Origin: Epiperipatus broadwayi
Lineage: Eukaryota > Onychophora > Udeonychophora > Euonychophora > Peripatidae
Direction: 5' to 3'
NCBI GenBank assembly: GCA_028023455.1
Contig: JAQFVV010000002.1
Location: 34,237,974 to 34,301,973 of the forward strand
Length of the DNA stretch: 64,000 nt
Shown here: in pieces, positions 53,430-64,000 of the stretch
Layout: each line of letters begins with the position of its first letter
Numbering within the stretch: the first letter of the stretch is position 1
Position numbers and translations under genes: made by a program
Notes under the pieces: generated by a model
The model's database searches: none
The model's input: only the letters and a program-made list of their open reading frames with translations
What the model was told of the DNA's origin: nothing

Positions 53430-56275
53430 ATATTGTGCCTTTTTCTATAGGACAGAATTAACTCATCATAGTCAATTTACTAAAAATTTTAAATTTAGGA
53501 TATGTTCTCTTTGTGTAATAATTATATTGTATTGATAATATTTTAAAAGTACAATTTAAAGCTAAATAAAATACATAATGCTTAAAATTATGATATATAA
53601 CTTCAAAAATAGTTAGATAAAACTAAAAGTATTAATTGCTTATTGTTGGAAAAGCTGGCCATAATAAATAACGCACCTATAAATGCTTAAAATATGTTTT
53701 AAAACTTAAATTTTAATAGTTAAAGCTTGTAATTAAATAAATGCTATATTTTAATATATAAATTATATTTAATAATTATATTTAAAATTATATGCTTTAA
53801 AAGTAAGCTTTATGGTAGGAAAAGTTATATTTAATTCTATATTTTCCAAATTATTATTCCAAATTTTATATTATTGTATTATTTATTTAATAGAATAATT
53901 ATTGCAATTTATCATTTATTTTCAGACAGAAATTTGGATGCAATCTGTCTCAGTTGTGAATCATGTGACCTGCATAAAACAGTCATGCACACATGCTTGC
54001 TAGTATTTGTATTAACAAAGTTCAAAATATTTTTAAAAATTGCATTATAGAATTGGATATATTTATTTACCTATCACAAAGGCAAATATTAAAATTAGTC
54101 ATTATAAAATGTTTTAAATGGTATTATAAGATGAATGCAGTTAGTTAAAATTAAATATTTTGTTTTAAAATAAAATAAATTAATTAAATATAAAAGATAG
54201 GATAAATTTATTAAATATTGTTTTTAAAAGTCATTTTTAAATGTTTAATTAATTTTGGTAAAGTGTAATAATTGATTTAAAATTAATATTTTTAATAATA
54301 ATGAGTCATATTTTTTTTTTAATTTAATTGTATGTTACAGTAGTAATATGCAAATTAAGTGTCAGATGAAAAGCAAAAATCCACCAATAGGATGAGGTAT
54401 TTTATATGGTATAAATACTCTTGCAAGGTTGATTCTGAGGTGTGATAATAATTTTCTAAAGTTATACTTCTTTTAAAAATTTTATTTTTAGACAATTTTA
54501 GTGCTTTCATATAATATATTTGTAAACTAATAGGATATTAATTTTTAAGTATTTGCAAAAGAGAGCGTAGTATAAATATATTTTAATAAGTTTTATTAAA
54601 ATGATGCATTGCTAATTTAAAGTTCCCTTTACCAGGATTATTTGTCAAAACTTAATACAACTTTGCAGTAAAAATATGGAAATGCCAACCAACAATATGT
54701 GCTTTATTAAGAATATTTTAAAAGTAAGAATAATAATTATTAATGTAATATTAACGGTCTTAACCGAGAGAACTGTTTTAGTAAGCATAAAATTATTTTG
54801 GACATTATGCAGAAAGCTTAACAGAAAAGCTACCTGTAAATTAAAGTGAACAATGCATTTTTTTTATAATAGGAGATAGTCGTATTCAAAACCGGCAAGT
54901 AATACAACAAAATTTATAATATTTTTTTATGGAAAAATAATGCTATGGAGATAAATGTTTTATCCTTTTTAAAAAAAAACATTGTGCATATTTAAAAGAA
55001 AAATTGTTACAAATAATATCTAAATGAATATTTTAAAGTGTATGTAATAAAACCTAAGTTATATAAGGTTATACGTGTTCCTAGAAATTTATTTTAAAAA
55101 AACTGATAATTGAACAAAATTAAAAATAATTATAATTGGATAATAAATAATAAATTATCCTGAATAATGAACCTATAAAAGAATGGATTATAAATAAGTA
55201 ATTATTGAATTTATGGAGATATTTATTTTAATTGCAAAAAAAGTTTTATCCGGATTGTCCATAATCAAGTTACTGGAATATGTTGCATCACCAAGCCGAT
55301 CCAGGATCCTATGGAATAGAAGCTTCAAAATATTATTTTTCAACATTATCATTTTATTATTATTTTAATAATCATTGTTCTGGACAATAGAAACTATAAA
55401 CTATTATTCTATAAACTTTTCCAGAACAGATTGATGATTATTTTTATTAATTTTCCAAGATTTTAGATGTCGTACTTTATTTTTTTTATTATTCATTTTT
55501 AAACTTCGTTCATCATGCAGTAAGGAGTTACAGCACATGCGCCAAGTTCAGGGCTGTTGTTTCATCATCAAGCAAGAGAACTTAGCAATGGTTGGGGGGT
55601 TTAAATGCTGTTGAGAACATTTTTTTAAAAAAAAACTCTCCAGGAAAATAATAAATACATCTGAACTTTATAAAGAATATTCGTCAATTGAAGATATACA
55701 AAATTATATGTCTTGATTTATTTTATTAACTTTTTTTAAGTGTAATAATATTTTAATTAGAAGAGTAGGAACATGAATATTAATTTAGTACTAATGATAT
55801 TATAATCTTATAGTAAATAATTTGATAATTTAAATAAGTTAATATTTTAAGTATGGAAGTGTGGATGGATATCATATATGCAATGTTTATTTTAATTGAT
55901 GGACATGAAGACATCATAAGTGATTACAAGTTGATATCACTTAGGTAACAGTTGTGAATATTGATATTTTTATGATGTTTTTTTTTCTTTTGCAGATTGT
56001 CAGTGAATTATATTATATTGAAGTATGAATGTTAAGTTGTATATAAACGCACTTGTACAACACATCTAAATTATAAGATTAGGATATATCTATTCTAGGA
56101 ATATGCATACTTGAATTTCATATTATTAATATAATGCAACATGATGATGAATAGTTATATGATTCTTTTACAAAGAACTTTAATATTATTAGATATTCAA
56201 AGTATAAATAATGATTATTTTGTATGTTGTTTAAGAATATGGGATAGGAAAGTAAAGCAAACTTTTCTTGTAGAT
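53430..56275. other. AT-rich DNA, no feature recognised
   Basis: At 54383-54420 'ccaccaatagg' precedes 'gtataaatac', resembling CCAAT and TATA elements, but no gene follows. 55240-55330 and 55500-55610 are less AT-rich and unidentified. Confidence 0.4.
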
Positions 56276-56277
56276 TA

Positions 56278-56395
56278 GTGGGATATTGGATGAGTAGACA
56301 CTAGATAGGGATTTTATGCACAAGCCGTCTGGCATCCATTGATTACTCTGTTTGGCACAGGGTGGCACTACTGTATGGAGAGTTTTACCTTTGTA
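56278..56395 (+). mobile_element. HH-A 3' half
   Basis: Begins inside the ribozyme at 'gggatattggatgagtag' and continues through 'ttttatgcacaagccg', 'catccattgattactct' to 'gtatggagagttttacct'. The ribozyme core and 5' part are absent: a 5'-truncated copy. Its start coincides closely with the predicted cleavage position. Confidence 0.7.
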
Positions 56396-58120
56396 TTATA
56401 CATGATTAGAAAGATAATTTTGAATATGTGAGTTAGTTTCATTTGTCGGTGTAAGATTTGATAAATCTATTAGGAAATGTTGATAAGATAGTCACTTTGA
56501 GAGTAAGCTGGAGTACATGAAACCAAAGAGATGATATCAAGGTAGGATGTATTAAGGGAATCAGAATAGCATTTTTGTAATCTTAGTAACTATACAGTAT
56601 AGTTAACAATGCCCTGTAACTGATATATTTATTTGTGGGCAGTGTCTACTTTCTTTAAGTATTGATGTTTCAATAAAGCTGAAGGAATAGCTTTGACATC
56701 ATTGTTAGTAATGGAGGCTATTAGACAAATGGGTCATGCCTCTATTTTTTTATAGATACACTGTGCCATGGTATTTTATCTAATATGTACTATGAGTTAG
56801 ACTCTAGTTTTTCTTCCCTAGGCCTACACATCTATTCGCTATCTCGATTTTCCAAAGTAACTACATCGAACAGTATTGTATATTTTGTAAAGAAATAGTA
56901 AATAATTTAGAATTTAAGAAATGTTATTGAATGAATAAGATAAGTTCATTTACTTGTAAGGAGGATTACAGTTATTGCAAAACAGAATTGAAAATCCAAT
57001 GGAACCAAATGGTAAAGAATCATAGATATATTCCATATTTATTTTGAAATAAAATACATTTCATGAATAAATGAATAAAGCAAAGTTGCTTTGAAATGTT
57101 AAATAATTTCAAATATTTTATTTTATTTTATGAGTATTGCATATTTTTAAGATATAATGTTATAAAGCAAAACAATATAAAAATAAGCATGGGTACGATT
57201 TGTATTTATGTAAATAACAAGGAATACATCAATAATTGCAGCTATTCTGTAATAGAGTAACATTAAGTATGATATATTGTGTTTAATAATCATAGTATAG
57301 TTAACAATGAGTCCACATATTGTATTAATAAATCAATAGTAGATATTTTATGTAGAGTCTTGATAACATTGCAAAATGAAAATTGTTTAGTAAAAAGATC
57401 CATACTCCATATTGTTATTTTTGTGTTTTCCATTCTATGCTTCAAGGTATGTTTATTTTTAAGGAGGCATATGGTAATAATATTTAAAGGTATAATATGT
57501 TTGAATAAATATAAAGAAATATAATTTCATCGTAAAGTTTGATAAGAAAGAGATAGAAAAAATTGTATTATTATTATTATTTTTAAGTCAGAGTGAAGAC
57601 TTAAATTGATTTTCTATTGTATCAGGATTTACAATTAATAAGAGATGTATAATGGTGCAAATTTAGTATACCCATTGTAAATAATGTAAATAATGTGTTG
57701 TTTTATTTCTATCTGTTATAATACAAACTTTGTTAAAATTTGTTTTCAAAATTTGTGTGTTTGGATTATTTTCTTCCCATTAAAATGCATAATATACACA
57801 GAATATTTGAATCAAACAACATTTTGCACTGAAATAAAGTATTATTTTAAGAATTCCAATATTTTCTTGCAATTGATTTAATTGGGAAGTTACATTTTAC
57901 ATTATCTTTATGGTCATAAATTGATTATTATAATAGCACATCGAATTATAAATGTCATCTGTTGCCACACATATATTTTTCAGATTATAAGATGCTACCA
58001 TATATTTATTACGTTATTATATGAAGATAAAAAATTATATTGTATTATTTCATTATTATTAGGGCAAATAAGAATTATAGTGAAGAAAAGAGATACAAAA
58101 TTAGATCATACAATTAAGAA
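56396..58120. other. AT-rich DNA, no feature recognised
   Basis: Frames at 57279-57524 and 57693-58286 are Ile/Phe/Cys-rich and partly microsatellite; no domain is recognised. Confidence 0.4.
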
Positions 58121-58281
<161 letters not shown>

Positions 58282-58761
58282 GTTAGGTATGGTAAAGTAT
58301 GACATTAAATCCCTTATCATGATTTACTACAGTAATTTTGATTAACTTAAAGTAGTTTTAGGAACCTGAGATCTTATTTAGCTAAATTATCATAGATAAA
58401 GGATTAAGATTTAATTATTAGTTTAATCTTAATGATTAGGTATTATTAAAGTCATAAGAATGCTATGAATTTATTTATTTAAGATAGTAATAAGGGAGGA
58501 TAGTGTTCTTATGCCATTGAGGTAGTATCCTGTGGGATATTGGCTCAATGTAGTCTTTCTTGTCATCTGTATCTCACTTCCAAGTCTCATGATTTGATGA
58601 ATATTTATTTATTTATTTTATAAACTGAACCTTATCATTATTTTTATTAATTTGAGTTAATAGAATATTTAATTCAATGCAGAATATTTTATTTATCAAT
58701 TATTTGCATTTAACCGAACGTAAATGTTAACTGAGCTAGACCCATTTTACTTATTATTATA

Positions 58762-58900
58762 TTGCCCCAGAGTGACTACACTTGTATAAGGTTAATATAT
58801 ATATATTATAATAGTATATATATATATTAACCTTATACAAGTGTAGCCCCAGAGTGACTACACTTGTATAAGGTTAATATATATATATTATAATAGTAAC
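58762..58900 (+). repeat. Three-copy direct/inverted duplication
   Basis: A unit of about 50 bp ('ccccagagtgactacacttg', 'tataaggttaatatata', 'ttataatagt') appears at 58764-58812 and, in identical form, at 58847-58897. Between them lies an inverted copy of its central 33 bp (58814-58846). The pattern matches a double template switch. Confidence 0.85.
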
Positions 58901-60955
58901 TTCCAGTTATTATTATTAATCTAACATACTTTTATCTCTTATGAAATTATTTATAAATATAAAATTTATTTGACTATTTTATTATGTATACATATATACT
59001 ATTTATATATACATGTGAACTTTAAATAATACATACCTTAAGATTTTGAGTAAATGCCAGATTTGAAGTTGAGAAATAAATAATTAAATATATATATTTT
59101 ATTATTAAATCTTAATGTATATTGATATAATTAATATTTAAATTAAGCATGAAATTGTAAAAAACACGAGGAAATTCGTTCGGTTTCTGATTATTAAAGA
59201 GAGAAAAGAAAATGATTTCTCTTTAAATGACTTTTTCTTTTATAAATATTACTGTTCAACATTTGGAATCAAATATTAACTCTTCCAAATTAAGATAAAT
59301 CAATGGATTAAAATACTATAAGGAAAATATTTAAATTTTCTATTAAATCTTAAAAGGAATAGCAATATAAAAGAAAAAAAACATATATTTGAGTTTTGGA
59401 AACTACATTATTATAACACTTCTCATTCTTCAGATATATATAAATTTAAAGTAATTATATATATAAAGAAATATTACAATGTGGAGTGAGTGAAATAATT
59501 TTATATCGTAAAGGGTTTCGAAACCAACTTATATGCTATTTTGAAATATTAGTTGTAAAGAACATCTAATGGTAATAGAAAAATGGAGAATAAGAACATC
59601 ATCATTCGAAGAATATTTACTTTATATTATATCAATCAAATCATTGGATATTATTAACAGTATATCAATTAAGGATAAATAAATCAACATTTTACCAATG
59701 GATTAATATACTTCGTAAAAGATCTTCATTAGGATTATGAACTACAGACTTAAATATCAACTCTTAACTCTGGAAAATAAGTTTTTCTTTATTTATATAT
59801 ATATTATAATAATACTTATATTATCTTAATATGTTTATTATTATTATTATTATTATTATTTCAAATTTGGCATCATTATATTTTAATAGGAATATCTAAA
59901 TTTGATATTATAAACCCGAATTGAAAGTTTAATGTAATTTATCAAAATTAAATGAAATATATAAAAATGGTTAAAATTTAACAGATATTTAAAATAGATT
60001 TATTATATTTATTATATAATATAATAAATATTTAATGTATTTTATTTATTATAAATACATATAATATATGTTATACAATTGTAAATAGTGCTTATATATA
60101 TTAACAATTATGAAACATATATAATAAGAACTGTAAATAAATTAATAAGTTATATAAGTTATTAATTTTTGAATCTAGATATTGTTTTTATATATCTGTT
60201 AATTTAAATTATATTTATTTTTGAATAGTTTATTATAACATTGAATTTTATCATAGCGTGTTAAATGGGAATATTAAATATTAATATTTTAAAATGGTAA
60301 AATCCATCCTTATTTATTTATTAATATTTTATTATCTTTTACATTATATTTTTTATTGTTTATTAAATATTGAATTATTAAATTGATCTCTTTGTCTAAT
60401 CATTATTAAATTATATTATATATATGTTAGTATTATAAATATCATGAATATCAATTATTAGTTAATGCTTATATAGAGGCATATTGAATAATGATTTGTT
60501 TTGAAATTATCCCTGAAAAGAGCTAATTGCAAATTCTCCATGAGTTTGAATATCGGGGCTTAATGGTGACTGAAAGAGGGATGAGAGATGGATGAACTAG
60601 TCTAAATTATATCAAAATTTATTTAAAAATCATTGAGCTAGTATAATAAAGATAGATATAATCATGGACTTAGTATTTCATCGATTCATTTTTAGCATTC
60701 TACCTGAAGACCCAAAGTCCGATTGTAGTGAAATGCATATCCTCTTTCTGGTGAATTTAATCATCCCATTATATTTAACAAGCCCATATTAGATTTTAAA
60801 TATAATTGATTCCATTATAATATATATATTGATTACTGTATTTATGAATATTTAATTATAAGATTCCGTATATTGCTTTGAAGAAATACAGATATCAATT
60901 TATAATATTATATATATATATGTAAAATAAATAAAATATCCGTTAATAAATCGAC
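58901..60955. other. Extremely AT-rich DNA, no feature recognised
   Basis: Nearly all A/T. A short ATT run is at 59835-59860. No gene or repeat family recognised. Confidence 0.45.
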
Positions 60956-61447
60956 AAGCTTCTAACATTAAAATACGAGATTCGTGGAATTTGAATTGAT
61001 GATGTTTGCTTCCGCTTTTAGTTTTTGAATTTTATGGCAGTTGAGGCAGGTTAGAAAGTAACCGAAAGTACTTCTGCGGATTTAAAGATTGTTTGTAATT
61101 GTTTGTAAACCGTTAAAAATATTATTTCAATTATAATTATATATATATGTCCTATTAATTAAAAAACTATTATAAAAATAAAAATAATAAATATAATGAT
61201 AATTAACTATTGAATACTGTCTTTCAATCCACAGAAGTGCTTTCAGTTAATTCCTTAACCTACTTCAACTGACACTGATATTAAAAGTGTTAAGATTCTT
61301 CATGAAGAGAGAAAACACAATAAAAAAAAATTAACAAGGCAGTTTAAATGAATAGAAATAAAACTAATATAATTATAGGCAAACTGCTAACATTAAAATT
61401 TGGGATTCATGGGATTTGAGTTCATGAGGTTTGCTTCCATTTTGTTT
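60956..61447. repeat. Fold-back repeat flanked by direct repeats
   Basis: Outer direct repeats 60957-61022 and 61383-61445 share 'ctaacattaaaat', 'tttgcttcc' and 'tttttg-aattt'. Inside, 61035-61085 ('cagttgaggcaggtta', 'cttctgcggattta') is inverted against 61222-61272. The inner fold-back is about 240 bp. No target duplication or coding. Confidence 0.6.
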
Positions 61448-62195
61448 TTGGAATTTAACAGCCAGTATATAATAATTAATTACTGTTATATATATATTGT
61501 AACCGTTTATTCCGGCGTAAACATGTATAAATTTGATATACGTTTATTACGTATTTTAAACTTAAGTTTTGCTCTTTTATTTAACAGAAATTTATAATAT
61601 GAACACATATATGTGTGGTTGGTTTTGCGATGCCCTCTAATTACTTGCCCAGCATATTTATGAGCATCAATAATGACCTCAAGCGCCAATCTTACCTATG
61701 AATAAATAAGAATTATGCTGGGAGAGAATGAGTATCTATTTCTGGTGGTTAGAGCTTGTACCTCTGGCTAGCTCACTCAGGGGTAGTAGTCAGTGACTGT
61801 GGGAAAGAGGTGGAGGGAACATATAAAAAATACGCATGTTGCGCATGAATGATTCGTTTGCTTTCCTACTTTTTGCTTTTTAATATTATTTTAAGAAATT
61901 AACACTAACACACACAATTAAATTTATAATACTAATTAATATTTATTAATATAAAACAAATAATAAAACAAAACCCATAGAATCCCAGAATTGGATATTG
62001 GTTTGTGCCCGAATATTTAAATAACCCGCATGTAAATACACTCGCACAAGTTTATAAATGCAATACACAAAAATACAGATCATAGCTTGAAGACAATTTC
62101 AATCAGGCATTGTCTATTAAGGCATATACAGGGTATTATTTCACAATTTTCTTCATTTACTTTAACCCTTTTACGCATTATTTAATAGGACGTGC
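61448..62195. other. Moderately AT-rich, no feature recognised
   Basis: 61620-61825 has a balanced base mix ('tggtggttagagcttgtacc' resembles a tRNA A box, but no B box follows). The 65-codon and 60-codon frames are not gene-like. Confidence 0.35.
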
Positions 62196-62204
62196 TTTCA
62201 TTCA

Positions 62205-62445
62205 AAATAGTTATTATCACTTACGAAAATGTTTGGTTTACCTCGTTTGTCTCACCCGGGTGTAGATTATTAGCTGTACAATTAAAAGATTTCTTTCTTT
62301 GGTCAATTTCCATAAGGCAATCAATGGCATCCGGTGAAGGTTGTTCTTTTCATAGTTTGAAGAAGGGCTTCGCTTCTACATTTACAGTGACGGTAGTCTC
62401 TGCACAGGATGGATGGATAGCCTGGCCCATTCTGCTCTTCTACCC
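62205..62445 (-). other. Possible decayed coding sequence or exon
   Basis: On the minus strand one frame reads 'AETTVTVNVEAKPFFKL', a TGA, then 'KEQPSPDAIDCLMEIDQRKK' and further residues to 'NEVNQTF', where 'gtaagt' follows at about 62216-62221 as a good splice donor. Composition is clearly protein-like compared with random frames here. No acceptor with a pyrimidine tract is visible, and the in-frame stop argues for a relic. I do not recognise the protein. The 93-codon frame on the other strand is likely its shadow. Confidence 0.3.
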
Positions 62446-64000
62446 CAGCCTGTTCATGATTTTTCGATTATAAACTTTTTTTTCTTTTTACTAACTTTTT
62501 CTTATGATCCTGCTCGTGGCAGTCACAGCTATATAAGTCCTCTCAGTTCATATTGTTCTTTCTTCTTTCATTAAACCACGTAGTTTGCGAAACGCAAGTC
62601 CTTTCAATAATTTTTCCTTTCTTTGTTTCTTTTATCTATGCTTAGGAATTTCCAATTTGCCTTGCAATCTACACTTTACCGTTCATTGTCTATTACTTTT
62701 AACATTTTATTTTATTAATTAAAATATCTTTGTCTCAAGATAGTGATCTGCAACGTTTCGGGTCCTTTCTTTGTAATTAAATAATTTTTTTATAATTTGT
62801 GACATTCTACCTTTAATCGACCATCTTGGAATATTTCTTTTTAAATTAAAATAACTTTATTTCTTTTTATGAAATTATTAAATTTATTCACTCATGCAGA
62901 AATATAAACACACGTATAAATAAATATCAGAGCACAAACCATATAATCCCCCGTCCCTCTTATATTTCAATCTGTTTTTATTTAATTACTTAAATATATA
63001 TGTATGCCCTCGCATACAAGACCACAACGAAAAAGAAAAATAATAATTTAATTAACATTACTTTTGATTTAATTGGATATATATGCTCAGTAATATTACC
63101 ATCTGACTTAAAACAGGGTTTGAACTCAGCCCTGCTATAATACCCCCCTTCGAAAGCCTTTAAATACCATTTTAGTATTTAAATGGCTCACTCCTAAAAC
63201 CCCAAAATAATTCTACTTATTCAAAAAAAAAAAAAATCTTCTTAAATCGACTTGCCCTGCCTCTTTCTCTCTTTCTTCTGCAACTTTACCAAAGAGTAAA
63301 ACGATTAGCAACCCCGTGATACACAGTGAATCAGACCACCACTCATGTGGACACTGCCTGTGATGCACAACATATAACTAGCCCCATTCTGACTGTATTC
63401 ACATGACCCCAAAAAAAAAAAAAATTATTTAAAAAAAAAAACGATTATTATTATTTTTTTTTTATTAAAAGGACTTTTCTAACTACATTCTGCTGCTTCC
63501 GAGTCCTAGGAGTGTAGATAAATGGAATAGTACCTGGCTCTTATTTTGAGCCTTCAGGTTCTGTATGGGTTGCCCTCTACCTTGCTCACTTCTGGAGTCT
63601 TACAGGTGGGACTATATGTCATTGCCATGCTCACTTTGGAGTCTTGTTGGCTTGAATAAACAGACTTGTAGTGCCTGCATCCTACGTTAGGTCGACCATG
63701 TCAGAAATAGCAGCAGCCACACACAGCACACAACACATAATGTGATCGATCTAGCAGCCAAACTCACCATCCACCGACAGAATTATGAGACCACTCCACT
63801 AACTCTCTAAACTTACCCGCAGGAAACAAAAGAAATAAAAAAATGCTACTTTTCTCTTCTACTTAATTTCATGTAAAAATCCCATATAATAATACTATAA
63901 ATGTTAACCCACCACGTCGTAATAATAATACTATAAACAAAATAAATAATAAAAAAAACTTTCCAAAATCAGTGTCCATTTTCGTGACTTATTTATTTCT
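62446..64000. other. Less AT-rich end, nothing identified
   Basis: 62500-62760, 63250-63410 and 63480-63830 have balanced composition, unlike the rest of the window, and could be flanking parts of a gene or a different repeat. Poly-A and poly-T runs at 63408-63465 separate two of them. No frame, RNA or inverted repeat is convincing. Confidence 0.4.

Noticed and set aside
54383-54420. CCAAT and TATA-like promoter
   Set aside because: Motifs are short and expected by chance in AT-rich DNA, and no gene lies downstream.

Overview
The window is a very AT-rich stretch of animal (metazoan) nuclear DNA. I found no intact host gene. Everything recognisable is repetitive: decayed non-LTR retrotransposons, a Penelope-like element (PLE) fragment, hAT-type and other terminal-inverted-repeat (TIR) elements, a tRNA-Gly-derived SINE, long (ATT)n microsatellites, local tandem duplications and many fold-back repeats. 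This mix fits an invertebrate with a repeat-rich genome; I cannot name the species. Most open reading frames are low-complexity or repeat-derived.

The most notable content is a set of short, mostly unrelated repeat families that each carry a hammerhead-ribozyme (HHR) core: CUGANGA, a helix II hairpin, then GAA followed by a short, often self-complementary helix III. I label them HH-A (about 11 loci; 5.0, 5.5, 7.2, 8.1, 21.7, 22.7, 23.2, 30.3, 37.6, 42.3, 56.3 kb), HH-B (15.1, 40.6 kb), HH-C (11.3, 11.7, 38.8, 39.0 kb), HH-D (16.9, 25.3, 26.6, 26.8, probably 38.0 kb), HH-E (47.1 kb) and HH-F, a SINE with a tRNA-like head (0.6, 1.6-2.2, 16.3-17.2, 32.0-32.6 kb). HH-H (28.1, 46.8 kb) is hammerhead-like but defective. 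Several families occur both as single copies and as head-to-head inverted dimers (5' parts in the centre, 3' tails outward). The PLE fragment at 52.5-53.4 kb has the same head-to-head arrangement and a decayed hammerhead-like motif of its own. The inference offered is that these small elements may be ribozyme-processed non-autonomous passengers copied by PLE-type machinery.

Layout. 0-18 kb: HH-F, an RTE-like LINE tail, HH-A copies, a minisatellite, HH-C, a tRNA-Gly SINE, a hAT element with intact 8-bp target duplication, HH-B, HH-F. 18-21 kb: a minus-strand LINE with a 432-codon open frame, abutting a tandem repeat of roughly 90-bp units. 21-34 kb: HH-A, an RTE-like fragment, HH-D, SINEs, other LINE remnants, and a second decayed copy of the 18-kb LINE. 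34-37 kb: a LINE reverse transcriptase ORF of 417 codons between two (ATT)n arrays. 37-48 kb: HH-A, HH-D, HH-C, HH-B, a second hAT element, a TA-flanked TIR element and the HH-E palindrome. 48-64 kb: tandem duplications, a tRNA-Gly SINE with clear target duplication, the PLE palindrome, an (ATT)n array, a three-fold duplication at 58.8 kb, and a less AT-rich end (61.5-64 kb) that may approach unique sequence.

All calls were made by eye. Element ends without stated target-site duplications are approximate, and ribozyme activity is not proven.
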